Shown: positions 21,379 to 34,417 of the stretch, piece by piece | Layout: each line of letters begins with the position of its first letter | Position numbering within the stretch: position 1 is the stretch's first letter | DNA from: Setoptus koraiensis | Lineage: Eukaryota > Arthropoda | Reading direction: 5' to 3' | DNA length: 64,000 nucleotides | Assembly (NCBI GenBank): GCA_048013815.1 | Contig: CM106585.1 | Span: 13,082,001-13,146,000 of the forward strand | Translations under genes and position numbers: made by a program | The notes under the pieces: model-generated | Databases searched by the model: none | Seen by the model: the letters and a program-made list of their open reading frames with translations, nothing else | What the model was told of the DNA's origin: nothing

Positions 21379-23413
21379 ATGATGGGCTCAGCTTGTCGCG
21401 CTGCAATATTAGTACCTGTTTTTCTCCTACTGCTATCACTATTGTCCTGGCAGCCGACGCGTGCTCAAACAAGCGTCAATCCAAAGAATCTGAGTGTTCA
21501 ACTGCCGAAGATCTTTGATTGGGATCGGTACAAAGTAAGTGATAATGTTGATTATATAATTTACAACTACTCACATCAAATGGATCAACAAATTTCAACA
21601 TGGCTTTTCGTTTTCTCTTGTTCGCCCTGTAAAGACTTCCTTCCAAAAGATCTATCCGACAATCAGAGATGAGTTGGCCAGAAAGAAATTGTTCATTGCA
21701 AGTGCTCTCAAGACATTTGTGCACAACATGGAATTCAGATTGGGCATGATGGATTATTTCCTAAGCATCAATCAGTTTAGTGACAGTACACCGGGAGAGT
21801 TAAAAAGGATGTTTTCTGGTATCAAGCCAAGAAAAGGGGCAGGAGGCGATCGAGAATCGAGTGTGGATGGTCAAAATGATGAGATGGAACCATTGACTGG
21901 CGTTGATCTTGAACGATTGAAACAAATGCTGGCGCGCATCGTCGCAGAAAAGCAGCCTGGCTATCAACTACTGGCTCAGCAACTGCAAATTACCATAGAT
22001 AATCATAGATTCAAAAGAGACGTCGGACTATCTGACCCAATGGATGTGGATGATGATGGAATGAAATTGAGAAGTGGCAAAACGAAGAAAAGGAGCTGGG
22101 AGCAAGTGTCAAAACCTAGCAGACGACAAGATAGAAGACAGCGCAATAGCAACGTGCAAATCGACGAATATCGATCTCTGATTGGTGATGAACAACCGAA
22201 AGAGAGTAGTAAGTTCGTGAAACGGGTACCGTCGACAAATCCTGAACACACACCGTTGGAGTTGTTTAGTCAAGCAGCGAACATTGATGGAAATGAAGAC
22301 GGCTTGCCGGAGCAACAATTGAAATTGCTGGAGATAATTCCAAACTCTGTTGATTATGTTAAACGGCAGTTCACCTGGCTGACTAATACTTTCAAGAAGA
22401 TGACGAGTGAAGACGACGAAGACGACGAGGAACCAGAAGAATATGGTGACGAAGGGCAGGATTACGCTGCTGGCGAAAATTACAGTTCCAATGTTCATAA
22501 TGCGGACGATCACGCTAAAAATGTGATAGTCGGAGCCAAAAGGATGAAGACTGGCGTGAGGGAAAGGAAGAGGAATAAGGAGAGGGAAAAGAGGGCCCGT
22601 CTGGGTTACTTGAGTGACGTTGTCAGCCGTGCAGTTAAGCCTGAGGACAAGGTTTATTTGGATTATCGCGAAGACGGCTGCCTGGCTGTACCCAGAAAGC
22701 AACTCGACTGTAGCAGTTGTTACGCGTTTACGATAGTGTCTCTCATGGAGTGGTGGCACTGCAACCAAACCGGTAATTTGGTTCCATTCAGTGAACAGTA
22801 TATCGTCGATTGTGGCCGGCATGCCGGCATGGATGGTTGTGGGGGAGCAGATATGGAATCTATAGAAAGATTTGTCAGAGTCTGGGGCGTGGAATTGCGT
22901 GACGATTATCCTTATTTGGAAAGAGAATCCGTTTGTCCCTACGAAAAGGAAGACTGGCATCGAGCAGGCTACAAGAGGCCAGTGGTGCTCAGTTATGAAG
23001 TAACGGACGAAAGAGCTCTTTGGCCCAGTGTATTGAAATTTTCGGGACCTGCCTTGGCAGTCGTGCGGCCTCCCTTAGATTTTTCGGCCTACGGTGGTAA
23101 AGTGCATAAGGGTCACAATTGCGGGAGAGATGGATATCATGCTATGTTGCTGGTTGGCCACGGTATAGAGAACGGCCAGGAGTATTGGTTGTACAGGAAT
23201 TCGTATGGTCACCAATGGGGGGATAATGGCTATTTCAAGCTGTCCAAAGCAGCCAAAAATAATTGTTATCACGAACTCGTTGATAGTAAAATCGATTTTC
23301 TAAGGCCTCCCCTGCAGCCGATAGAGATAATGGAGGAAATCGACGGCGAGAAAGTCACCAAAAAACTGACTCCGTACGAGGCCCATCGCATAGGCCTATT
23401 GAAGATCGACTGA
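21379..23413 (+). CDS. Secreted papain-family (C1A) cysteine peptidase, copy 3
   Basis: Exons 21379-21534 and 21635-23413, 644 residues. The signal peptide is MMGSACRAAILVPVFLLLLS, cut probably near TRA. I29 prodomain as in copy 2. RFKR at the prodomain end and EREKR before RLGYLSD bracket an acidic spacer (EDDEDDEEPEEYGDEG). In the papain domain, Cys414 lies in CSSCYAFT, followed by GCGG, the His in YHAMLLVGHG and the Asn in RNSYGHQWG. The C-terminus ends in RIGLLKID. Most differences from copy 2 fall in the linker just before the second RxKR site. Expression in gut or salivary tissue would fit this family in mites but is not shown by the sequence. Confidence 0.88.
21535..21634 (+). other. 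100-nt intron of peptidase copy 3
   Basis: GTAAGT donor, GTAAAG acceptor, phase 0; nearly identical to the intron of copy 2. Confidence 0.8.
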
Positions 23414-23771
23414 TTCAACTCTCATTATCTGGATGTAGCCTTACATTCGGTTGTAGAAAAACATGAGTGCGAGAATCCTTCACGACGGATAAGTCGTGAG
23501 TTGGGTTGTCGAAAATAACACATAATTTGTAATCAGTGATGAGCGAACGACGTGGAATAAACCTCACATCAAAGCAACTGCCCAGATAGTTTGATAGAGC
23601 GACAATTGAGATTTACGTTAATTTAGTTTATTAAAAAAAAAATGTGATGTGGCATATTTGCCATATGTGGTATATCCGATGGCTAGTAAGTGAGTATGGA
23701 TGAAAGCGATGTGAAAATCCACCGTGGTCAATTTATCCTCTGCAATCACACTGCAGGCTCATGTGACTCAA
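23414..23771. terminator. Convergent 3' ends of peptidase copy 3 and Piwi
   Basis: The plus-strand peptidase and the minus-strand Piwi gene end 358 bp apart. TTTATT at 23627-23632 is AATAAA on the minus strand, about 140 bp past the Piwi stop, and a run of A follows on the plus strand. These are eukaryotic poly(A) signals, not bacterial terminators. Confidence 0.5.
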
Positions 23772-26426
23772 TCATAGGTAGTGAAGGTATTTATCCAAAT
23801 TAATGTTCGGCGTGCTATGGAGGCTCTCGCCCACCAGATAGGCCAGTTTATGAGCGTACTGGCAGGGCGCGGGTACCCGTACGGCACCAGACCAATTGAA
23901 GTACAAGTGACACAATTTGTAGGCCAGAGTTTGCATAGCACCTGGCCTTAGGCCGGTGGTGTCCTCGATGACATTGTACATGGTGGGAGTGATTGTTCCA
24001 TTTCGAGTGTGATGACTGACCAAATAAAAGTCATACTGTGTTCTTCTGGTAATTTCTGAATCGATCACTGTTCCCGGAGGCGGATTATCAAATTGGTTCG
24101 GCTGTGGCTTCTTCAAGAAGAATCGCGCACCAATTCTCTTTGTGACCACAATTACGGCCAATTGTATTTTTTTCTTGGCCTCTTTCTCTAATTTTTCCAG
24201 CTTTTGTTTGATTCGCTTGATCTCAATGGTGAAAACATGGTCCAGATCACCCTGGCCCACACCGTCTCTGTAGATGAATATTTTCTCTGGAAGTGCCTTG
24301 TTGAATTCTCTGTATTTCAGCACGCCCTCAAATACGTTGTTGGCCAAATTTGTGGACAGCTCCTCTAGTTGGTCGTGATGGTTTGCCTTTGACCACCATC
24401 TGGTAAAGTTGGAATTGAGCGACGAACAGAAGGCGCCCCAAGAGCGTTGTGTGGTGACCGAGTCGTGCCAGGCATCGTAACCACAAATCATATATTTCGC
24501 CGATGCGGGTATTTCCATCGCCCACGGCACACCGCCAATTTTGGCTGCAATCTGAACAGCTATCTTGTTGCATGCCGATGCCGTCCTTGGTCCGGGCGTT
24601 CTGAAGTGTTTTGTGAGAAAGCATTGCGACGGTATGCCCCGCTCAACGCTCAGGTGCCTCTTAATGGCGTCGTATCTGTCCTTGGATTGGTCGGGCAACA
24701 AACACAACACAATCGTTGTGCGGTCCGGCAATTCTCGGCAAGCCGACAAATAGGTGCGGATGGCGGTGTCCGGGAGCACCACTCTGTTCACCTGATCGGG
24801 GCGCAACCTAAGCCCGACCGAGTCCATGCTTCGTTGTAGCGCCGACGTCATGGTGGCGAAAATGCCCGGCGGATCGTTGCGGCCCCGGCCCATAATCAGA
24901 GTGAGATATTGCAGGCTGGGCACCTCGTATATCTGCGTGTTCCTCAGGGCGTTGTCGAAGCTGGCGTTTTGGCATTTGGTTCGTAGCCGTCTGTTGGAAT
25001 CGCCCGTGATAATGTCCACTTGTTCCAATTGTCTGCCGCCTAACTCAACGAGATCCCTCTCGTAAGAGTATTTCCACGATTGGCACTTTGCTGTCACGTA
25101 CGGAGTTGAGTGCAGCTTGGCCAAAAAGCGCCGATTCATTGCCACTCTGTCCGTGGGCGACACCTGAGACGCTTGTATCCTGGCCTGTTTTACGGACATG
25201 TTGGCCTCTTGCTCGTCGGTTAGGCTGGTCATATAGCAAAATTCTGGTATCAACATTATGGGTGTATCGGCATTTCGACTGTCGCCGGCCATTTCGGCCT
25301 GTCGGCGTCTCCGTTCAACATTATCCACTTTGGCCCGAAATAGTGGCTGCCCTCTGTCGGTGACGTTCAAATTGTACGCATTCCTGTAATAGTTTACGTA
25401 GGTTTCTAATGCCCCGTCGCGTCTCGGAAATGTGCTCTCTGGCGTCCTGTCAAAATCAACGTCCTCAATTCTGTAGGTGCGATTGTTGTACTTGGTTATG
25501 ACCACTTTTGAGGTCATTGCGTTCCGGATTCTCTCCCTAAAATCGCCCGGATATTGGCGATGGATGGCATTGATCATGCGCAACATTGACGCATCCTGAA
25601 TAATTTTGCTTCGCGACTCCAAGCTCACCATGACGCCACCGGACAGCAAACTGGTGGTTGTGTTGAAGCCACCTATCCTGCTTAAGCCCAAGTTGCCAGG
25701 TAAATTGGTGGCCAATTCAGGATGAAAGTATGAGTTTTGCATCTTGAAAAAGCCCATTTTGCGCATATACTCGTTCATCTGTATGTTCCATGTTCGTAAG
25801 TAATTAAAGTCGTCTACAATTCCGGTATTTTTCAATGTTATTCTGATATCTGACCCGTCGGCCGGATGTTTAGCCAGCACAGTGGTCACTTCTTGGGGCA
25901 GGACAATGGCGCTCTGAAGATCGTTTCCTCTGTCGTAGATGTAGTTGTCATTGAACAATGGCACTGTGTATTGTCGCACCAATCGCGCTCTCATGTCGTC
26001 ATTGTCGACAATTGGCTCGAAATCAACACGATACAGTCGTATTTGGCTGGCCTTTTCGTCACGATTTAATTTGAAATAATTGGTGAAAAATCGTAGCGGT
26101 CTGGTATCGCTTGCCATGGTTGACGTGATACCGGCGGGTATGGTGCTCAATTCTGGTTCCCATGGATTTCTGTAGCGGCCACGGCCCCTAACGGCCACCG
26201 CTCGACCAGCAGCCTGGCTAGTGGACGGCGTCAGCCTCGGCACTGGCGACTGTGACGATGTTGACGGTTGTGAGGTAGCCTGTTGATCGCCAGTTCGCCT
26301 GCTTCCAGTCGATGGGCCACTTGTTTGGTGTTGCTGTCTCGCTGGCTCATGCGCCGAGCCGGACGAGGTGGATGCCGGCGAATCGGTGCCGGTTCGACGG
26401 CCTCGTTTATTTTGTCTATCACTCAT
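23772..26426 (-). CDS. Piwi-clade Argonaute, single exon, 884 residues
   Basis: A Piwi protein binds piRNAs and slices or silences transposon RNA, mostly in the germ line. Residues 1-105 are a disordered Ser/Thr/Gln/Arg tail with RGRGR (80-84), a possible arginine-methylation site. The PAZ domain is about 275-390 (YNNRTYRIEDVDFDRTPEST), the MID domain about 500-640 (GIPSQCFLTKHF) and the PIWI domain about 640-884. The catalytic tetrad is complete: Asp651 (GYDAWHD), Glu689 by spacing to human AGO2, Asp721 (YRDGVGQGD) and His859 (VPAPCQYAHK). The end NWSGAVRVPAPCQYAHKLAY and the final LHYL are typical of Piwi rather than Ago. No intron interrupts it, which is unusual for animal Piwi genes; a retrocopy origin or lineage intron loss is possible. 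GC-richness rises toward the 5' end. Confidence 0.95.
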   Translation of the reverse strand: MSDRQNKRGRRTGTDSPASTSSGSAHEPARQQHQTSGPSTGSRRTGDQQATSQPSTSSQSPVPRLTPSTSQAAGRAVAVRGRGRYRNPWEPELSTIPAGITSTMASDTRPLRFFTNYFKLNRDEKASQIRLYRVDFEPIVDNDDMRARLVRQYTVPLFNDNYIYDRGNDLQSAIVLPQEVTTVLAKHPADGSDIRITLKNTGIVDDFNYLRTWNIQMNEYMRKMGFFKMQNSYFHPELATNLPGNLGLSRIGGFNTTTSLLSGGVMVSLESRSKIIQDASMLRMINAIHRQYPGDFRERIRNAMTSKVVITKYNNRTYRIEDVDFDRTPESTFPRRDGALETYVNYYRNAYNLNVTDRGQPLFRAKVDNVERRRRQAEMAGDSRNADTPIMLIPEFCYMTSLTDEQEANMSVKQARIQASQVSPTDRVAMNRRFLAKLHSTPYVTAKCQSWKYSYERDLVELGGRQLEQVDIITGDSNRRLRTKCQNASFDNALRNTQIYEVPSLQYLTLIMGRGRNDPPGIFATMTSALQRSMDSVGLRLRPDQVNRVVLPDTAIRTYLSACRELPDRTTIVLCLLPDQSKDRYDAIKRHLSVERGIPSQCFLTKHFRTPGPRTASACNKIAVQIAAKIGGVPWAMEIPASAKYMICGYDAWHDSVTTQRSWGAFCSSLNSNFTRWWSKANHHDQLEELSTNLANNVFEGVLKYREFNKALPEKIFIYRDGVGQGDLDHVFTIEIKRIKQKLEKLEKEAKKKIQLAVIVVTKRIGARFFLKKPQPNQFDNPPPGTVIDSEITRRTQYDFYLVSHHTRNGTITPTMYNVIEDTTGLRPGAMQTLAYKLCHLYFNWSGAVRVPAPCQYAHKLAYLVGESLHSTPNINLDKYLHYL

Positions 26427-26435
26427 TGCCGAGGT

Positions 26436-26648
26436 GGCTCCTGAAAAATTTGTTCGCCCTGAAAAGGGATGGTTGCTTCTGAATATACGTGATTGTCCCT
26501 ACAAAGAAACGGTTGCTCCTGAAACTGTGATGATGGCTTGTGAAAATTTTCTTTCTGCTTGCTCCTGAAAATACGATTACCTCTGAAAATGGGGCTGTTT
26601 CTGAAAATATCGGTGCTCCTGAAAATATTGTTGCTCCTGAAAATTTGA
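26436..26648 (-). repeat. Degenerate 18-bp repeats with TTTTCAG cores upstream of the Piwi start codon
   Basis: Read on the minus strand, the repeats follow ATATTTTCAGGAGCAAC. Nine copies of CAG follow T-rich runs; five near 26570-26650 keep an 18-bp period and translate as IFR(S/N/G)xx. The last CAG lies about 15 nt before the Piwi ATG. One frame is open through the array (26423-26704) and its TGA overlaps the Piwi ATG, but it has no ATG of its own. Each core resembles a 3' splice acceptor, so the array may be the 3' end of a leader intron. Confidence 0.65.
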
Positions 26649-26704
26649 TTTTTATTACGAAAACTCGTAATGGTCACGTTGATCTTGTTTCTATAATCTT
26701 GCAA

Positions 26705-28000
26705 ATGGTGTAGTTAGCAACTGGTGAGTGGAACACTTTTTACTTCGTTCTTGTTGTTGCTCGAAATGATGATTACACCGCACGGTATGGCACGATTCTA
26801 GCTCGCAGCATGCTCGTGGGGTGGAAGCCAGAAGATGATTGCGCAAACAAATCTCTGCCCTTTGTGCTCTCATGTGTCCATTATACTGCAAAAACAAACG
26901 ATACCCATAGCAACAAGCATCGTGCCGGGTCATTCTAACAAGCCGATCTGACGCCCGTTGAAAAGTTAGTCGGGACGAGCAATTACCGACAAATCGGCCA
27001 GAAGTGCACAGTTACGAATGCCAACAGTGTTTCAGGCCAGTTTCAAACTGTATTTGCACTCCTTTTATCTCTCGGACAGCATGAATGTGCGTGCCGCTGC
27101 CGCAGCCGCAGCCGCAGCAATTTGCCTCAGGCAATTAAACTTTGAACGGATAGAGGCGACCAAAGGTCATAAATTACAGATAATTGACGATTAAAAATTT
27201 ATCACTAACAATGCCGAACGTTTTTGTTTTGGCGCTCTCCACTGATTGTCACGTTTTACAATTGGTCCAACTGCCCACCACAGAGGCTAGTCCAGAGAAG
27301 GGCAAACGAACATCGACGATAAACATGATAATAAACAAATAAATCCTGTCGCCTATCTGGTCGACTATCACTCACTGGCGACTCGTTTATCTCTTCCGAT
27401 CTCACTGGAGATGGCGATCTTGCAAATGCACTCTCACTCATCATGAGCAACTCATGTTAGTGAGCTTGCTGCAGTATACAACTGTAGCTTGTACAATTGT
27501 AGCAGTAGAAAAAAGATTCTCTAGAAGGTTGCGAGCGCCTGACTCGGCGCACCGAGCTCATCTATCCTATCGCGAAGATTTGGTGACTGACGGAGGTGTT
27601 CATGCCCCGATCTTTACGAGAGTAACTCTCGGACAGTTTTACAATCAAATTTTCAAGGTTGGCACCACCCTCATGCCGTCGAAATGACAGTGGTGCCGTC
27701 GAAATTGTTTGCATCCTTGATAGAGCTTCTATTAGCATTTACTTTGCAAACTTGGTATTCCCTCACAAGTCGTCAGTCAAGGGACTGACAGATGGACCTT
27801 GTGAGGCAGACAGATCGTAGGTCGGGAAGGTTATGCGGATTTGCTACTCCCCAGTTCTGCCCACTCGCCCAAATCTTCAGAAAGGAAAAGAAAAAGAAAA
27901 AAACCAGCTTACGAGAAAAAGAGTGTGACCGATTTTTCGTGACATTTCTGCTTATAAAAAGTTGAAAGATCTACCTTCGCAATCTCCCTACGATCTAACC
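26705..28000. other. Upstream region of Piwi; no gene supported
   Basis: Probably holds the Piwi promoter and leader. A CCGCAGCCGCAG tract lies at about 27095-27120. Short open frames at 26691-26933, 27256-27450 (minus) and 27454-27687 (plus) match no family I know. A TATAAAAAG at about 27953 precedes the next small frame. Confidence 0.4.
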
Positions 28001-28099
28001 ATGCTGTATTTGTTCGACACTACGCGAGAAATATTGCTCGCTGTGCAAAATTGTTGCACTTTGTGCACGAACAAGCATTATCTGTGCGTGAATAGATAG
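28001..28099 (+). CDS. Possible 32-residue Cys-containing peptide frame
   Basis: ATG at 28001 gives MLYLFDTTREILLAVQNCCT and ends CVNR before TAG, with four Cys in the last 15 residues. TATAAAAAG stands about 45 bp upstream. In-frame codons continue upstream of the ATG for about 20 residues before a stop. No signal peptide. This may be the tail of a decayed gene or chance. Confidence 0.2.
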   Translation: MLYLFDTTREILLAVQNCCTLCTNKHYLCVNR

Positions 28100-28413
28100 A
28101 TAAAATATGCATGTAGGAAAATCGCTATAACTAGTCTATTTTTATTTATTTCTATTTTATTTTTTATGTCTAGTGTGTAATTTATGGTTGTATTGACGCC
28201 CGACAGATTGCTCTTCAAAAATAAAACATAAAAAAAAATCGAATTTTTACGTATCATACCCCCTCAATAGGTTAGTTGTTATGCCTCCGAATTTGTTTCC
28301 TAGATGGGCCCGTTAGCTGGGGAACCATTAACTGCAGTCAACGTGAATATTGATTAAATTCGTTGATCATTACTCCATTTGTCTATTTTCTACACCCACC
28401 CCCCCCCCCCCCA

Positions 28414-28698
28414 GTTCACGAGAACGATTTGGGTTCAGAAGTTTCATCACCACAGCAACCACAAGCTTCATCATCGAATTCGCAAGCTCCGTCATCGAGT
28501 TCGCAAGCTCCGTCATCGAGTTCGCATGTTACGTTTACAATACAATCACAATCTAAATCAAAGGGTGATGATGAAGAATTAAATCAATATGGCCGGCCGA
28601 GATATCCACCAGGTGGTGGGGATGTAGTGGGCATACCTGCAGATAGGTTTGATAAGATTACGAGTACGATTAGAAGACCGATGGGTTCCAGCAAATAA
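28414..28698 (+). CDS. Possible exon: Ser/Pro/Gln-rich hypothetical protein, C-terminal part
   Basis: A run of 15 or more C followed by CAG (28392-28413) looks like a very strong 3' splice site. The frame after it stays open for about 94 codons to TAA: HENDLGSEVSSPQQPQ, then a 21-bp tandem repeat coding QAPSSSS twice, then GRPRYPPGGGDVVGIPADRF and a short basic tail. There is no in-frame ATG near the start, so it would need an upstream exon that I cannot locate. No known domain. The homopolymer could equally be a simple repeat. Confidence 0.3.
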   Translation, partial: VHENDLGSEVSSPQQPQASSSNSQAPSSSSQAPSSSSHVTFTIQSQSKSKGDDEELNQYGRPRYPPGGGDVVGIPADRFDKITSTIRRPMGSSK

Positions 28699-28731
28699 CT
28701 GGACTCAAAAGAATTGTAAGAGAGGTAAGAA

Positions 28732-28882
28732 TATGTGGCTGAATGTAATTCTAAACATGCCCGGAAGAGAGAGAGAGAGAGTTTTCTGGAAAAATCTGTC
28801 TTCTCCGAAGTTGGAGTCATTTCTTTCAAATTCGGACAAATTTAATGAGCCATTTTTTCCTCGCTTGCTCGAACACGACTGA
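28732..28882 (+). CDS. Possible 49-residue hypothetical frame
   Basis: ATG at 28733 within GGTAAGAATATGTGG opens MWLNVILNMPGRERERVFWK and ends FFPRLLEHD before TGA at 28882. A GA repeat supplies the RERER part. It overlaps nothing recognised and may be a remnant related to the preceding candidate exon. Confidence 0.18.
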
Positions 28883-29305
28883 AGGAACAAAGTAAGGATG
28901 AAAACAAGAATCAGGATAAAAATAAATCCGTCAAATGGGAGCAGAAATTTGGTGACAGCAATCATTTATTTTCGTCAATTCAGCTTCTTTTTTCTGCGCA
29001 TGGCTGCTTTGCGCATAAATCTTGAAGAACATGTGTTCGATACCAAATTCAAAACAAGAAATAAATAAAATGAAAATAAATAAACAATCACCAATGTCGA
29101 TGCAAATGTCCATGTTTGTGTATATTTACAACTATATATCTACCTTTAGTAGAAATATATATATAACCAATTGTATCTAATCAATATATCCATCAGTCTT
29201 GAGAGGAACACACAATCACCATTACTATTATTATTATCAGTATTACTATTATTATTATTAGTTTGTTAGAAGAGATTTATTAGATCAAAATTATCATTAG
29301 CGAAT
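28883..29305 (+). promoter_or_regulatory. 5' flank of the PFKFB gene
   Basis: AT-rich with TATTATTATT runs at 29220-29262 and TATATATA near 29155. CATTAG just before CGAATATG could be a 3' splice acceptor of a leader intron. No typical TATA box at fixed distance was found. Confidence 0.4.
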
Positions 29306-32119
<2,814 letters not shown>

Positions 32120-33583
32120 CCATATTGGGGCCATATCAATTATACATCACAAGAAGCACCACATAGAATATATATTTTAAAAGCATTTTACGGGGGTTAA
32201 CCATACGCATTTACACATTTATTAGGATTCATCCAATACGATGATGGTGATGTTTTGTGATTGTTTGACGTAACTCATAAAGAGTATTATTATTATTGGA
32301 AAAACACAAACGTTTAGGCGTTCGAAGGAATAAACAGCAACACACCTACACATTTTAAATGCAAACTCTATATACACATTACACGATGTATTTTATTTTT
32401 GCTTTACAGAGCTCATCAATTAATTTGCTGCTGGCGCTGCCGGTGTTTGCGTCGCAAGTTTCCATTTGCTTATTAGTAGCGGCAAGTAGGTATAATAACA
32501 TTATTCGTAGTGTATTCAATTGAATACGAGTCAACAGCACACATAGAGCCATGGCATGAAGTGAGCCCACTGACCCACTTATAATCTCCATTGTCTATTT
32601 GTGGGTCGCTCAGTGAGTCGCTAGGTGCAGGCAGTACTTTTAATCCTTTTATGCAAACTGCGCGCGTATATGTCAATTGTTGCGGTTGCTTGCTTTGGCG
32701 ACAATACATTTGACATTGAACAATATTAGTGCATGATTGATACCGTTATATATGTAAGTTAAATCACTGGGTCGCATTGCACGTAGCGCATAGATTAGAT
32801 TACATGATGCGACGCTATATTCAACCTGGGCGCATTGTTCATTAGATTAAGTTGCCTGTAGCTATATATTGCGCCAGTGTACAGACAATGGTGTGCGATA
32901 TACAAATTACGCAAAGCCTCCTCTAACAGCACGTGTTGTTGCAGGACAAGCCAGCACAACTTGTCACAACTCGTGCTGGTCACAATTGGCAGCGGTCGGC
33001 CTCGTTTGCGGGGGCCGTACGTAATGTTCTTTTTGTTATGTAAATGATCTTGTCCGAGGCGCACTCTGTTGTCGTTTGTTGAGTAGGTTTGTTGTTGTTT
33101 GTTGTTGTTTGTTGTCGTTGTTGGCAGTGTAGTGAGGCCAAAAGATTGTATCAATTGTGTGACGACAGCAGCAGCGCCAGCGAATCTATAAAGGGCCATG
33201 GTAATCTCATTGGTTGTTGGCTTTTACGCTCAATGATTAAATCAGTGGTTAGTGGTTTAACATTTGTGTCCGTAGTAGTTTGTAGTGCGCTCGTAATGCA
33301 GTTTCTGCCTGATTACGCGTGCATGTTAACATGACCACCATCGAGTCTGAATGAAAATCGTGCCCGCTGAACTGCTGACCACACAAACCGGCCTCAGTTT
33401 GCCGGCCGAGCTAGCTGTCGGGGCCGCTGGGGCCCCGGCGGAGAGGCGAGGGGAGCCAAGTGCGGGCATTGTCGCGCTGGCTGGCCGACTGGCTATTAGA
33501 GCGAGCAACTATCATTGTAAGATAATAACTAAACGATTTTTGCTATGATTTCCTCTTGGTCATTACGATGTGCCATCGACGTC

Positions 33584-33631
<48 letters not shown>

Positions 33632-34417
33632 TGGCCGGCTAATCCCATCAATTTATAAGTTAATCCCGCGCCATCTCTAACTTGCTGCTGGACGCAAAAA
33701 CATCAGACACTCTTTTTGAGACTCTTTATGGGCCCGCGGGGCTTATTATTATTATGCTTTGCGTGTGCGTGTGTCACAGGAATATGATTGAGTAAACGTG
33801 GCAGGCCGGGCCGGGCCGGTCCGCTCAATTGGTCGTGTTACATAACTGCGGGTTGCCCGTCCGGATTGCGGGGCGCATATCCGCGCCCCGCGTATGTGTA
33901 CGCTAATGTGTACATGTCCGACGACGTATACGACGTGCGACATATACGTGGCCCGTACAACGGGCAAAAAGGAGCTAAAGATTACACACAACAAGCTCAC
34001 GCGGGCGCCGCTGCCAGCGGGTACAGGGCAGCACATCGGCGACACAAACAAGCCAGATAGACAAATTCAATTTGCTCGCCCGTGATTTTGTCGTATCTGG
34101 GGCTCAGGTAGGCCGACGGCGACTAGCTAGCCACAGTTAGCGCGCGCCAGCGGCCAGGTACGGATCGGGCGCTGTGAGAGCATCTAGTCGACGGTTGAAT
34201 TGTGATCATTACTGTTATATGCCACGCTAACAGCCATATACCACCACTTCCATTTATGGCCGGCGCGTTCCATTTATGGCCGGCGTTCCATTTATGGCGG
34301 CACTGAGCGGCAGATGAGATTACTCGCATGGATTTGTTGTAGTCGCGCGCGCACGTATCTATCCTAATGTTGTCATTGTCATTGATCTGGGGCCATTTCA
34401 TTGCAATCTCAATCGCA
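32120..34417. other. Spacer between convergent PFKFB and nuclear-receptor genes
   Basis: AATAAA near 32322 is a likely PFKFB poly(A) signal. From about 33.3 kb the DNA turns GC-rich and a GGGGCCCC octamer appears at 33429. A (TG)n tract lies at 33589-33631. A triple repeat of ATTTATGGCCGGCG-like units is at 34250-34295. No protein-like frame was found. Confidence 0.5.
33589..33631. repeat. (TG)n microsatellite
   Basis: About 21 TG units between GCGTGCG and ATGGCC. TG tracts of this length can form left-handed DNA; no gene overlaps. Confidence 0.9.

Noticed and set aside
26423-26704. 93-codon upstream frame overlapping the Piwi ATG as ATGA
   Set aside because: It lacks any ATG and is the translation of the TTTTCAG repeat array. 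I keep the repeat but not a coding upstream ORF.
27256-27450. Second Piwi-like N-terminal fragment (starts with MSES and contains SPVRSEE)
   Set aside because: Resemblance to the Piwi start is limited to ATGAGTGA and general Ser/Arg content; no alignment extends further.
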